NCBI RefSeq assembly: GCF_018588885.1
Contig: NZ_JAFFIW010000016.1
Coordinates: 1 to 64,000, forward strand
Direction: 5' to 3'
Source of the DNA: Mesorhizobium sp. dw_380
GTDB lineage: Bacteria; Pseudomonadota; Alphaproteobacteria; Rhizobiales; Rhizobiaceae
Length of the DNA: 64,000 bases
Shown: positions 8,208-16,720 of the stretch, one piece after another
Layout of the letters: each line of letters starts with the position of its first letter
Position numbering within the stretch: position 1 is the first letter of the stretch
Notes under the pieces: generated by a model
Database searches by the model: none
Told to the model about the DNA's origin: nothing
The model's input: only the letters and a program-made list of their open reading frames with translations
Position numbers and translations under genes: made by a program

Positions 8208-9162
8208 CGGGAATTCCGGCACGGATGCGGACCAAGGCCGCGTGAAGAACGCGATCCTGATAGCCGGGCCGACCGCCAGCGGCAAGTCGGCACTGGCGCT
8301 CGGCCTGGCCGAACGCACAGGCGGCGTCATCGTCAACACCGATTCCATGCAAGGCTATTCGGTTCTCGACGTGCTGACCGCCAGGCCTGAGCCGGCCGAG
8401 CTGGCACGAGCGCCGCATTTTCTCTACGGCCATGTCCATCCCGGCAGCGCCTATTCGACGGGCGCCTGGCTGCGCGATGTGATGAAACTCATCGACGACG
8501 GAACGCTGTCGCGGCGGCCAGTCTTCGTCGGTGGCACCGGCCTCTATTTCCGCGCGCTGGCCGAGGGTATTTCGGAAATGCCGGACATTCCGCCGCGCAT
8601 CCGCGACCGCTGGCGCTACGAGCTGAAGGAGCAAGGCGCCGTCAAGCTCCACGCCCTGCTGCTGCGCGAGGATTCGAGAGCCGCCATGCAACTGAAGCCA
8701 ACCGACAGCCAGCGCATCGTGCGGGCGCTCGAAGTGCTGGACGCCTCCGGCCGGTCGATCCTGGATTGGCAGGCCGAGCGCGGCCGGCCGCTTATCGACA
8801 GGCAGACGGCGCATTTCCTGGTCATCGAGCCGGATAGGGCGGCGCTGGTCGACCGCATCGAAAAGCGCTTCGACCAGATGCTGGACAAGGGCGCGCTGGA
8901 GGAAGTCAGGCAACTCGCGGCGCTTCATCTCGATCCGGACCTGCCGGCGATGAAGGCAATCGGGGTTCGCGAACTGCAGGCCGCGATGGCCGGACAGTTG
9001 AGCTTTCCCGAGGCGATCGAGCGCGCCAAGATCGCAACCCGGCAATATGCCAAGCGGCAGGCGACCTGGTTTCGGCATCAGCTGGGGCCGGAATGGCAAA
9101 GGCTGCGTCCGGGTGACGATCTCGAAACCACGATCCAAGCAATTGTTGCTAATGCAACTTAA
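8197..9162 (+). CDS. miaA: tRNA dimethylallyltransferase
   Basis: Predicted 321-aa enzyme that transfers a dimethylallyl group to A37 of tRNAs reading UNN codons. The P-loop GPTASGKS (24-31) and DSMQ substrate motif are present, as is the VGGTGLYFRAL segment near residue 110. The frame is open to 7888, but upstream codons are antisense to serB. Candidate starts are the ATG at 8197 and GTG at 8242, 15 codons later. With the ATG, miaA and serB overlap by 11 bp head to head. Confidence 0.93.
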   Translation: MSDIGNSGTDADQGRVKNAILIAGPTASGKSALALGLAERTGGVIVNTDSMQGYSVLDVLTARPEPAELARAPHFLYGHVHPGSAYSTGAWLRDVMKLIDDGTLSRRPVFVGGTGLYFRALAEGISEMPDIPPRIRDRWRYELKEQGAVKLHALLLREDSRAAMQLKPTDSQRIVRALEVLDASGRSILDWQAERGRPLIDRQTAHFLVIEPDRAALVDRIEKRFDQMLDKGALEEVRQLAALHLDPDLPAMKAIGVRELQAAMAGQLSFPEAIERAKIATRQYAKRQATWFRHQLGPEWQRLRPGDDLETTIQAIVANAT

Positions 9163-9267
9163 AAAGTAGACACGATGGGAAGTATTCCCGCCGAAGTTGT
9201 CTAAATTAACCCTCCGTAAGGCGGCCCGTGCCATAAGGTCTGTGGGCACTTTTCCATTGGGGAGCAG

Positions 9268-10059
9268 ATGCGTTTCCATAAGGCGGAATCCGCTTTTTTC
9301 GTCTTTATTTTCGTGATCCTGGCCGCTGGCCTGGTGACGCTGCACGCCTATGGGCTCTTGCAATCCTTCGCCACCGAACTCCATACGCAGTCAGGCATGG
9401 ACAAGGTCATCTACCTCAACAAGCTGCTGTTCGCGACGGGCGTGCTGCTTGCGACCGCGCTGTTTTTCGGCATCTTCTTCATCTATCCCCTGATCCGCAA
9501 ACAGGCGACGGAAGAAGGCAAGCTGCGCGCCATGACGGTTTCGCTCAGCGCCCGCTCCGAAACCCTCGAACACGCCGCCCTGACAGATGGCCTGACCGGC
9601 ATGCAGAACCGGCGCTATTTCGACGATGCGCTGAAGGAATATCTCGAGGAGTTCCGGCGCATCGAGAAGCCGGTCGGGCTGATGATCCTCGATCTCGACC
9701 ACTTCAAGCAGGTCAACGACACACACGGCCACGACGTCGGCGATGAGGTGCTCAGGGCCGTCGCCAGCTGCCTCAAGGACATGACACGCTACCACGATGT
9801 GGTGGCACGGCTGGGCGGCGAGGAGTTTGCCGTGGTCACGCCCAACATGGAGGCTGAGCTGCTGGCCAAATTCGCCGAGCGCATCCGCAGGGCGATCGCC
9901 AACATGTCGATCCTCTCGGGCAATGTCCGGCTCAAGATCACGACCAGCGTCGGACTTGCCGTCTGGGACCGCAAGGAAACGGCCGAGGAGTTTTATCGCC
10001 GCGCCGACCGCCAGCTCTACGAGGCAAAGAGGCAAGGCCGCAACCGCGTCTGCGCCTAA
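9268..10059 (+). CDS. Membrane-bound diguanylate cyclase (GGDEF)
   Basis: Predicted 263-aa protein with two membrane segments (about 8-30 and 52-75) enclosing a short periplasmic loop, then a GGDEF domain (about 100-262). The active-site signature is GGEEF (183-187), which is catalytically competent in this family. RYHD (174-177) sits five residues upstream and fits the RxxD product-inhibition site. It should make c-di-GMP from GTP. No EAL domain. No obvious sensory domain beyond the small loop. ATG after GGGGAGCAG. Confidence 0.93.
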   Translation: MRFHKAESAFFVFIFVILAAGLVTLHAYGLLQSFATELHTQSGMDKVIYLNKLLFATGVLLATALFFGIFFIYPLIRKQATEEGKLRAMTVSLSARSETLEHAALTDGLTGMQNRRYFDDALKEYLEEFRRIEKPVGLMILDLDHFKQVNDTHGHDVGDEVLRAVASCLKDMTRYHDVVARLGGEEFAVVTPNMEAELLAKFAERIRRAIANMSILSGNVRLKITTSVGLAVWDRKETAEEFYRRADRQLYEAKRQGRNRVCA

Positions 10060-10344
10060 AATCCCGAAGAAGAATTCATGAGGCCGGTTGCCTGACGCGG
10101 CTTTCTCGACTTCCGGCCTTCGCCGGCCGAAGCACTTATGGGAGGGTGTGGCCAGTTAAGGCTACGGCCGGCGTAGGCCGGTGCTCACGGACTGAATGTC
10201 CGCTCCGCTCCGGCTTCTCGAAAACCCCGCCATTCAATCCGGCCTGATGAATTCCCTTTCGGGATTTACCCAAGCTGGTTTGACGATGCGGAGTCCGGGA
10301 AGCTTGGTGCGGCTTCCGGATCGGTCGTTAGAGAGCTTGCAGGC
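10060..10344. other. Intergenic region with GC-rich inverted repeats
   Basis: This gap lies between the diguanylate cyclase and the converging HerA-like gene. It contains short GC-rich hairpin candidates, such as CCGGCCTTCGCCGG near 10115 and a GCCGGCGTAGGCCGG segment near 10172. No RNA gene, T-tract terminator or convincing ORF was recognised. A 65-codon frame at 10196-10393 lacks a ribosome site and runs antisense into the ATPase gene. Confidence 0.5.
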
Positions 10345-12195
10345 TCAATCGTTCTGGGGACGCATGCCGAAGGTGGCGGGCTTCAGGCCGTAGCGCATGT
10401 CGAAATCGTCGTCCGATTGCACGCTGGCGGCTGGCGGCTTGCGGTAGTCGGGGTCGCCGGCCTGCCGGCCGGCATCGACCACCTCGGCGAAGGCCATCGC
10501 CTGCTGCTGCGGTTTGGGCACGTTGCGCAGCCGCTCGACGATCGCCACCAGGTCGACATCGTCGCCGCTTGTCGACGAAACGGTCTCTTCGCGCTTGGAT
10601 GTGCCGGGAAGCAGGTGGCTGGGCAGTCTTTCGAACTTCAGCCGCATGGTCGTGGCCACCCCTTCACCGAAGGCGATGGCTTCGCGCTGGCCCATGGACG
10701 ACAGGAACGCAAGCGTGGAGGCGGACGAGTCGGCAATGGCCGAGCGGATGATCGCCTGGTCCTGCTCATTGGCGAGCCGCATGGCGAAGAAGGTCGAGCA
10801 TTGCGACAGGATGGTCGGGTCAAGCTCGCCCGGACGCTGCGTGACGACGCCGAGATAGCAGCCATATTTGCGGCCTTCCTTGGCGATGCGCGACAGGGCG
10901 TGCCGGGTCGGCGCGAAGCCGAGACGCGGATCTGCCGGCATGTAGCGATGCGCTTCCTCGCACAGAAACAGCAGTTGCAGCTTGCCCTCGCTCCACAGAG
11001 CGAGATCGAAGGCCAGGCGCGCCAGCACCGAACAGACGGAATTGACCACTTCGGAGGGCATGCCGGCCATTTCGAAGCAGGTCACCGGCCGGCCGTGATG
11101 CGGCACGCGGAAGATGTTGCCGATCGTCTCGTGGATTGTGTCTTCGATCAGGCGAGAATTGAACATGAAGCGATAGCGCGGATCGGCGGCCGCCGATTCG
11201 ATACGGGTCTTCAGCGATTTGAGCGTCGGGCGCTCGTTCTTGCTTTCGAGCATGCCCGTGCGCTCGTCGATCTGCTTGAGCAGGTCCGCGATGCGATAAG
11301 GTACTGGCGTATCGGCGGTCAGCGCATCATTGCCGCGCCTGAGGTAGGCACCCGAATTCGGGTTGCGGTAGAGGTTCTTGGCGAGCGGGATGAGGTCGCG
11401 AAGAGCGTCGATCTCTTCCGGCACCGTTTCACGCCCGCGAAACAGCACCTCGGCGAATTCCTCGAGCTTGAACATCCAGAACGGCAGGTCGAGCGTCTTG
11501 GAATCGACCCTGACGCAGTATTCGGGCAACGAGCCCGCGAACTCGTTGTGCGGGTCGAGGATCAGGATGCGCAGGTCGGGCCGCGCGGCGATCGATTTGC
11601 GCAACAGCAGCGAGACAGCGGTGGACTTGCCGACGCCCGTGGTGCCGACAATGGCGAAATGGCGCGCCAGCGTGTCGTCAATGGCGATGTTGGCGGCAAT
11701 CGCCTCGTCCTGCGACAGCGAGCCGATGGTGATGGAATGGCGGCCGGCCAGATCATAGACGGCCTGCAGGTCGCGGCTGCGGATGCGGTGGGCGACGGCG
11801 CCGATATGCGGATAGGTGGTGATGCCGCGGTCGAAGATCGGCCTGGCGCCGGGCTCGGCTGGGTCGCGAACTTCGCCAATCAGCTCGATGCTGACCTCGA
11901 TGGCGTTCTGGCCCTCGTTGCTCCAGGCGCGGTCCGATTTGCCGATGGCGTAGACTAGGCCAACGGTCCGCGTCGTGCCCAGATTGATCGAAATCATCTT
12001 GCCGACCGTCCACAGGCCGGTGACGGCGCCGTCGACGTCGTCGGCATAGGCGCTGATGGTGGCGCGCGCGCCGTCGCATTGCACGACATTGCCCAGGATG
12101 CGCCGGTCGTTCTGTTCCGCGTTGCGGCGCTCCTGCGATGTCGGTTCTCCGACGGAAGCTTCGCGTTCGACAAACATGGACAGGCCAATCCCCAT
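10345..12195 (-). CDS. HerA-like ATPase (DUF87, HAS-barrel)
   Basis: Predicted 616-aa hexameric-type ATPase of the HerA/FtsK group. An N-terminal HAS-barrel-like region (about 30-130) precedes the P-loop GTTGVGKST (184-192), Walker B LLFLCEEAHRY near residue 410, and an SRIAKEGRKYG segment with conserved arginine. Archaeal HerA is a DNA translocase acting with the NurA nuclease. No nuclease gene lies next to it here, so its partner is unknown. An ATG at 12177 is an alternative start. The C-terminal 60 residues are low in complexity and probably unstructured. Confidence 0.85.
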   Translation of the reverse strand: MGIGLSMFVEREASVGEPTSQERRNAEQNDRRILGNVVQCDGARATISAYADDVDGAVTGLWTVGKMISINLGTTRTVGLVYAIGKSDRAWSNEGQNAIEVSIELIGEVRDPAEPGARPIFDRGITTYPHIGAVAHRIRSRDLQAVYDLAGRHSITIGSLSQDEAIAANIAIDDTLARHFAIVGTTGVGKSTAVSLLLRKSIAARPDLRILILDPHNEFAGSLPEYCVRVDSKTLDLPFWMFKLEEFAEVLFRGRETVPEEIDALRDLIPLAKNLYRNPNSGAYLRRGNDALTADTPVPYRIADLLKQIDERTGMLESKNERPTLKSLKTRIESAAADPRYRFMFNSRLIEDTIHETIGNIFRVPHHGRPVTCFEMAGMPSEVVNSVCSVLARLAFDLALWSEGKLQLLFLCEEAHRYMPADPRLGFAPTRHALSRIAKEGRKYGCYLGVVTQRPGELDPTILSQCSTFFAMRLANEQDQAIIRSAIADSSASTLAFLSSMGQREAIAFGEGVATTMRLKFERLPSHLLPGTSKREETVSSTSGDDVDLVAIVERLRNVPKPQQQAMAFAEVVDAGRQAGDPDYRKPPAASVQSDDDFDMRYGLKPATFGMRPQND

Positions 12196-12296
12196 TTCTC
12201 TGGAACATCGAGCCTACCGGAACGGGGTTAAGGTCGGATGAGGTCGGATGGTGTAGAGACGATTAAGGGCCTGTTGAAAATTGTCGCAAAAGGGCT

Positions 12297-12331
12297 CTTC
12301 TCTCACGCCTGCGTTTCGCTATAATGGACGA
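12297..12331 (+). promoter_or_regulatory. Promoter with TATAAT box next to a start codon
   Basis: A perfect TATAAT lies at 12320-12325, seven bases before the ATG at 12332. Seventeen bases upstream is CTTCTC, a weak -35. If this -10 box is used, transcription would begin at or within a base or two of the ATG, giving a leaderless mRNA. Sequence seen directly; usage is inference. Confidence 0.5.
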
Positions 12332-12895
12332 ATGGATGATATAGCGAACGACATTTCCTCAACCATTGGCAAGCGGATCCACGCCGAAAGGATCATGCGG
12401 GACTGGTCGCTGGCCGAGCTGGCCGAGCGGTCCGGTGTTTCCAAGGCGATGCTGAGCACGATCGAGCGCGGCATGACCAGCCCGACAGCCGCCCTTCTGG
12501 TGCGCATTGCGGCGGCCTTCGGCATGACGCTGTCGACCCTCATCGCCCGGGCGGAATTGCAAGGCGGCGGGCTGCTGCGCGAGGCCGACCAGCCGGTGTG
12601 GCGCGATCCCGATACAGGCTATGTCAGGCGGCATTTGTCGCCAGCGGGCGACATGCCGCTCGAACTGATCAAGGTCCATCTGCCTGCCGGCGCCAAGGTC
12701 AGCTTGCCCGCGGCTTCCTACGCCTTCATCAAGCAGCAGATCTGGCTGATTTCCGGGCGGCTCGAATTCACCGAGGGCGATGTGGTGCACAGGCTCGCCC
12801 CCGGCGACTGCCTGGCGCTCGGCGCGCCATCGGATTGCACCTTCCATGCCCTTGAGGGGGGCGCCGACTATCTCGTCGCGCTGGTCAGGGGCTGA
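12332..12895 (+). CDS. XRE-family regulator with C-terminal cupin
   Basis: Predicted 187-aa transcription factor. A helix-turn-helix (about 9-63, with LAERSGVSKAMLSTIERG) is joined to a cupin domain (about 105-185, small-molecule sensing). This two-domain layout is typical of regulators related to SutR and PuuR. The frame is open to 12281, but the ATG at 12332 matches the family N-terminus. No Shine-Dalgarno is visible before it and a TATAAT box lies only seven bases upstream. Target genes are unknown; the next gene starts four bases after its stop. Confidence 0.85.
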   Translation: MDDIANDISSTIGKRIHAERIMRDWSLAELAERSGVSKAMLSTIERGMTSPTAALLVRIAAAFGMTLSTLIARAELQGGGLLREADQPVWRDPDTGYVRRHLSPAGDMPLELIKVHLPAGAKVSLPAASYAFIKQQIWLISGRLEFTEGDVVHRLAPGDCLALGAPSDCTFHALEGGADYLVALVRG

Positions 12896-12899
12896 GATC

Positions 12900-13208
12900 A
12901 TGGCGCGACGGCCAAAGCGCTCCCACAATGGGGGGCCGCCTCTTGATGACTATAAGGGACCGCCTTGGGGCAAGGGTGATCCCTATATCTTCCTGGCCTG
13001 GCAGGCCGCCCACGCCAAGGCATGGAAGGCGCCGAGCCGCGACGTCATGCTGATGCGCATGGACAAGGCCGAACGGCTGGGCCTGACCTATGAGGAGTAC
13101 ACGCTCGAAATCCTCGAGCGCGGACGCCATCTCGGGCAAGAAAACACCGAGCGCATCAGCGCCATCAAAGCCGCGCGCAAACGACGGCGCGTGCGCCATC
13201 TCGACTGA
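12900..13208 (+). CDS. Conserved hypothetical protein, 102 aa
   Basis: Small, basic, hydrophilic protein beginning MARRPKRSHNGGPP, with a Gly/Pro-rich start and a basic C-terminus (KAARKRRRVRHLD). The middle contains a helical stretch with LGLTYEEYTLEILERG. I recall similar hypotheticals in Rhizobiales but know no function. The ATG follows the XRE stop by four bases, so the two are probably cotranscribed. The frame is open back to 12780 inside the XRE gene, but that part is out of frame with it and is a shadow. Confidence 0.7.
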   Translation: MARRPKRSHNGGPPLDDYKGPPWGKGDPYIFLAWQAAHAKAWKAPSRDVMLMRMDKAERLGLTYEEYTLEILERGRHLGQENTERISAIKAARKRRRVRHLD

Positions 13209-13254
13209 CGCCAGCACGTTCACGACCCCATTCACCATTTCCTGAGGAACAGGC

Positions 13255-13785
13255 ATGAATTCCATCGAAGTTGGAGCCCTGAGCGCAAGCGCGGAAACGC
13301 TGGCGATGCTGACCGATCTGCTGGTCGAGACAGTCGCCGCCGGCGGTTCGGTCAGCTTCATGCATCCGCTGGCACCGGAAGCGGCAAGCGCATTCTGGGA
13401 GCGATCGCTGGCCGCGGCGGCAAAGGGTGAAAGGGTGGTGCTCGGGGCCTGGGACGGCAAGGTCCTGGTCGGCACCGTCACCTTGCTGCTCGACTGCCCA
13501 CCGAACCAGCCGCACCGGGCCGAGATCGCCAAGCTGATGACGCGCCTCGACCAGCGGGGCAGGGGCGTCGGAACGCGCCTGATGCGGGCCGCCGAACGTC
13601 TCGCCGTCGAGCAGGGGCGCACGCTGCTGGTTCTGGACACGGCGACAGAGGAGGGCGCTTCAGGCCTTTACGAAAAACTCGGCTTCACGCTGGCCGGCGA
13701 AATTCCGGATTATGCGCTGAAGCCGCATGGTGGGCTGACCGGCACACTGATCTACTGGAAGCGCATCGGCGCCGCGTCGCGATAG
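13255..13785 (+). CDS. GNAT family N-acetyltransferase
   Basis: Predicted 176-aa acetyltransferase. The acetyl-CoA-binding signature is LDQRGRGVGTRLMRAAE (about 98-114), preceded by IAKLMT in beta-4. The C-terminal GLYEKLGFTLAGE motif is also typical of GNAT enzymes. Substrate unknown; the overall pattern resembles small-molecule (amino acid or antibiotic) acetyltransferases. Upstream TTCCTGAGGAACAGGC supplies a ribosome site (GAGGA). Confidence 0.85.
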   Translation: MNSIEVGALSASAETLAMLTDLLVETVAAGGSVSFMHPLAPEAASAFWERSLAAAAKGERVVLGAWDGKVLVGTVTLLLDCPPNQPHRAEIAKLMTRLDQRGRGVGTRLMRAAERLAVEQGRTLLVLDTATEEGASGLYEKLGFTLAGEIPDYALKPHGGLTGTLIYWKRIGAASR

Positions 13786-13795
13786 CCCGCCCCGG

Positions 13796-14677
13796 TCAGG
13801 CCAGATCGGCGAGGCGCCTCAGCAGCCACTGGCGAAAATCCTGCTCGGCACTGGTCAGGCGCGCGGCCGGTGCCCTGGTCAAAAAATGGCCTGACGTGCT
13901 GGAAAGCTCGAAATTGGAAAGCGGCACCAAGGTCTTGCGCCTGAGCGCTGCGTCGACCAGCGGCCGCGATCCCAGGAGCACACCGGCGCCGGCGGTCGCT
14001 GCTTCCATCGCCGCGACGAAACTGTCGAAGCGGTGCGACCGTTGGGGGTGGCCGGCCAAGCCGGCAGCCGCGAACCATTCCGCCCACATCTCGCGCGCGC
14101 CGGCGACCAGAAGCAGCGGCAGGGATGTCCAGTCGGCCGCACCGGCCAGGGCCGGACTGGACACAGGTACAAGCCGCTCGGCCGTCAGCCTGTCGGCCTC
14201 GCGTCCGGGAAAGGACCCGTTGCCGAAACGGATGTCGAGCGCGGAGCCGGGTAGATCATAATCGGTCGGCCGGTGGATCGTCACAAGGTCGAGCTGGACG
14301 CGCGGCAGCGCCTCGGCGAGATCGGGCAATGCCGGGACCAGCACCAGCAGGGCGAAGGAGATCGGCACCCGGATCGAGACGGTCTGGACGGCGCGCGGCT
14401 CGAACAGTTCCGCCGTGCTGTTGCCGATGGTGGCGAAGGCCGACTGGATGTGGGGCAGGTAGGCCGCGCCCTCCGGCGACAAGGTGACGCCGCGCGCCAG
14501 CCGTGAGAACAGACGTGTCTTCAGCCGCTCTTCCAATAGGCGGATATGCTGGCTGACGGCGGCCTGGGTCAAGCCGAGTTCACCGGCTGCCGCCGTGAAA
14601 TTCGACAGCCGTGCCGCGGCCTCGAAACTGCGCAGCCAGTCAAGCGGAGGCAAAGCGGGGGTGGGTCTCCGAGCCAT
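13796..14677 (-). CDS. LysR-family regulator (GcvA-like)
   Basis: Predicted 293-aa regulator. The N-terminal winged helix (about 10-70, with NFTAAAGELGLTQAAVSQHIRLLE) is followed by a periplasmic-binding-like effector domain. It starts MARRPTPALPPLDWLRSFEAAAR, like GcvA-type members. The frame extends upstream to 14866, but ATG 14677 is the family start. It is divergent from the dioxygenase gene at 14796, the classic layout for a LysR regulator of that operon. Confidence 0.9.
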   Translation of the reverse strand: MARRPTPALPPLDWLRSFEAAARLSNFTAAAGELGLTQAAVSQHIRLLEERLKTRLFSRLARGVTLSPEGAAYLPHIQSAFATIGNSTAELFEPRAVQTVSIRVPISFALLVLVPALPDLAEALPRVQLDLVTIHRPTDYDLPGSALDIRFGNGSFPGREADRLTAERLVPVSSPALAGAADWTSLPLLLVAGAREMWAEWFAAAGLAGHPQRSHRFDSFVAAMEAATAGAGVLLGSRPLVDAALRRKTLVPLSNFELSSTSGHFLTRAPAARLTSAEQDFRQWLLRRLADLA

Positions 14678-14707
14678 TAGCAATTCGCGGTCATTGGCCA
14701 AAAAATG

Positions 14708-14721
14708 ATAATTTGAGTTAT
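14708..14721. promoter_or_regulatory. Candidate LysR binding box
   Basis: ATAATTTGAGTTAT is an interrupted dyad (ATAA-N6-TTAT) that fits the loose T-N11-A pattern of LysR-type boxes. It lies 30 bases upstream of the LysR start and 75 bases upstream of the divergent tmpA-like gene. A second inverted repeat with perfect 7-bp arms (CCCACGG/CCGTGGG) is at 14752-14771, in the 5' leader of the tmpA-like gene. Confidence 0.35.
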
Positions 14722-14795
14722 GCCTTCCGCAGGACCAACATGCAATCGAAACCCACGGATCTAGCCGTGGGCAGCAAGCGGACAGGAATGGATCC

Positions 14796-15947
14796 ATGCT
14801 CACCCACGCGCTGATCGGCGACGAAGGCAGAACAATCGAACTTGGCTGGCAGGGCGGGAGGCGCACCCGTTTTCACGCCATGTGGCTGCGCGACAATGCG
14901 CTGGACGAAAAGACGCGCAGTGCCGGCAACGGCCAGCGGCTCATCACCATCCTCGACATTCCCGCCGAGACGAGGATCGGCGCGGCCGCGATCAAAGGGG
15001 GTGGGCTGGAGGTCAGCTTCGTGCCGGAAGGAAAAACGGTCAGTTTCCCCGCGCAATGGCTGAGCGCCAACGCCTATGATCGCGATGAACGCCGCCAACC
15101 CGGTTGGACGGGCGATGTCATCCAGCGCTGGACGAAAGCGACGATGCAGAATTCGGTGCCGCGCGCCAGCTACGCGGCGGCCAGCCATGGCCGCAGCGTC
15201 CTGCGCGAGTGGCTGTCGGCGGTGAGGACCTATGGCTTTGCGGTGATGGACGGCCTGCCGGCCGAATCCGGCGCCTTGTGCAAGGTCTCCGACCTGTTCG
15301 GCTATATCAGGGAAACCAATTACGGGCGCTGGTTCGAAGTGCGTGCCGAGGTCAACCCGAACAATCTCGCCTACACCAATCTCGGCCTCCAGGCGCACAC
15401 TGACAATCCCTATCGCGATCCGGTGCCGACGCTGCAGATCCTGTCCTGCATCGAGAATACGGTGGAGGGCGGCGAGTCCAGCGTCGTCGACGGTTTTGCC
15501 GTTGCGGCCGCGCTGCAGGCGGAGAACCCCGAAGGTTTTCGGCTGTTGAGCTCCTGTCCGGCACGCTTCGAATATGCCGGGACGTCTGGCGTGCGGCTGC
15601 AGGCCAAGCGTCCGATGATCGAGCTCGGACCGGATGGCGAGCTCATCTGCATCCGTTTCAACAACCGCTCGCTGGCGCCTGTCGTCGATGTGCCGTTCGC
15701 CGATATGGATGCCTACTATAGCGCCTACCGCCGTTTTGCGGAGCTGATCGAAGATCCGTCCTTCGAGGTGACGTTCAAGCTCGAAGCGGGCCAGGCGTTC
15801 ATCGTCGACAATACCCGCGTCATGCATGCGCGCAAGGCGTTTTCCGGCACCGGCAAGCGCTGGCTGCAGGGCTGCTACGCCGACAAGGACGGCCTGCTGT
15901 CGACGCTCGCGGCGATCGAACACAGCTTCAAGGAGGCCGCGGAATGA
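14796..15947 (+). CDS. tmpA: Fe(II)/2-oxoglutarate dioxygenase, TmpA-like
   Basis: Predicted 383-aa enzyme with a DUF971-like N-terminal domain (about 10-100) and a TauD/TfdA-type domain. Iron ligands are H201 and D203 (HTD) and H344 (RVMHARKAF); R355 fits the 2-oxoglutarate salt bridge. Generic annotation would be gamma-butyrobetaine hydroxylase. However, the cysteine cluster that follows WLRDN in that enzyme is absent here. The next gene is a PhnZ/TmpB-type HD oxygenase overlapping by 4 bp. TmpA hydroxylates 2-(trimethylammonio)ethylphosphonate, so this assignment is favoured from context. No phosphonate transporter is adjacent. Confidence 0.72.
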   Translation: MLTHALIGDEGRTIELGWQGGRRTRFHAMWLRDNALDEKTRSAGNGQRLITILDIPAETRIGAAAIKGGGLEVSFVPEGKTVSFPAQWLSANAYDRDERRQPGWTGDVIQRWTKATMQNSVPRASYAAASHGRSVLREWLSAVRTYGFAVMDGLPAESGALCKVSDLFGYIRETNYGRWFEVRAEVNPNNLAYTNLGLQAHTDNPYRDPVPTLQILSCIENTVEGGESSVVDGFAVAAALQAENPEGFRLLSSCPARFEYAGTSGVRLQAKRPMIELGPDGELICIRFNNRSLAPVVDVPFADMDAYYSAYRRFAELIEDPSFEVTFKLEAGQAFIVDNTRVMHARKAFSGTGKRWLQGCYADKDGLLSTLAAIEHSFKEAAE

Positions 15948-16528
15948 GCGGCCAGGATTTGAACGCGGACAACATCGTCGAGTTCATCGCCGATATCTTC
16001 GAGCGCCGGGGCGCGGAATCCTATCTCGGCGAGCCGGTGACGATGTCCGAGCACATGCTGCAGGGGGCTTGGCTGGCGGAGCAGGACGGGGCGCCCGAGG
16101 TGCTGGTGGCGGCCGCGCTGCTGCACGACATCGGCCATTACACCAGCGAGTTCGGCACCTATTCACCCGACGATGTCGAGGACAAGCACCATGACGAGGC
16201 CGGCGGCGAGGTGCTGGCGCCGTTCTTTCCGCCTGTCATCGTCGAATGCGTCAGGCTGCATGTCGCGGCCAAGCGCTATCTCTGCGCCACCGACCCGACC
16301 TATTTCTCCAAGCTGTCGCCGGCTTCGGTCCACACGCTTTCGCTGCAGGGCGGACCGATGAGCGCAGACGAGGTGGCCAAGTTCCGCAAGAACCCGTTCC
16401 ATGAGGAAGCGGTGCGGGTCCGCATCTGGGACGAGGGCGGCAAGGTCGCCAATATGAAGACGCGGGCGTTTCGCGACTATGTGCCGTTGCTGCAGCGCGT
16501 CGTGCGCGACTTCGCCAACCGCGCCTGA
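15944..16528 (+). CDS. tmpB: HD-domain mixed-valent diiron oxygenase, TmpB/PhnZ-like
   Basis: Predicted 194-aa HD-domain protein. The candidate diiron ligands H37, H61, D62, H83, H106 and D163 have spacing very close to PhnZ. Y27 and E30 in YLGEP fit the PhnZ Tyr/Glu pair that gates the iron site. PhnZ and TmpB cleave the C-P bond of 1-hydroxyphosphonates, TmpB yielding glycine betaine and phosphate. The ATGA overlap with the upstream dioxygenase implies coupled translation and a two-step pathway. Substrate choice between PhnZ and TmpB type rests on the neighbour. Confidence 0.75.
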   Translation: MSGQDLNADNIVEFIADIFERRGAESYLGEPVTMSEHMLQGAWLAEQDGAPEVLVAAALLHDIGHYTSEFGTYSPDDVEDKHHDEAGGEVLAPFFPPVIVECVRLHVAAKRYLCATDPTYFSKLSPASVHTLSLQGGPMSADEVAKFRKNPFHEEAVRVRIWDEGGKVANMKTRAFRDYVPLLQRVVRDFANRA

Positions 16529-16551
16529 CAGCGGAAAACCGGAGGCAACAG

Positions 16552-16719
16552 ATGTGTTTCTGTTTCGACGGGCAAGGTGCGGTAGCGTCAAACAGACCCG
16601 ACAAATGCCGGGAACGCGGGCACGCCGCCGGTTCTGAAGTGCCGGTAAACACCCCTCGTGGAGCATCGGACACCGCCAGCGCGGCTGAAACGGTGGAAGC
16701 CGTGCACATTCGCGATTGA
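16552..16719 (+). CDS. Possible 55-aa small protein
   Basis: A 55-codon ORF begins at an ATG preceded by GGAGG with six bases of spacing, 23 bases after the tmpB-like gene. The peptide begins MCFCFDG and has two more Cys/His-containing positions (near K18-C19 and H24), then a Ser/Ala/Glu-rich tail. I recognise no family. A GC-rich hairpin follows immediately. Too short for reliable coding evidence, but the ribosome site and placement make it worth recording. Confidence 0.4.
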   Translation: MCFCFDGQGAVASNRPDKCRERGHAAGSEVPVNTPRGASDTASAAETVEAVHIRD

Positions 16720-16720
16720 C

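Noticed and set aside
10417..11958. 513-codon plus-strand frame opposite the HerA-like gene
   Set aside because: No domain and poor composition. The minus-strand gene has intact Walker motifs.
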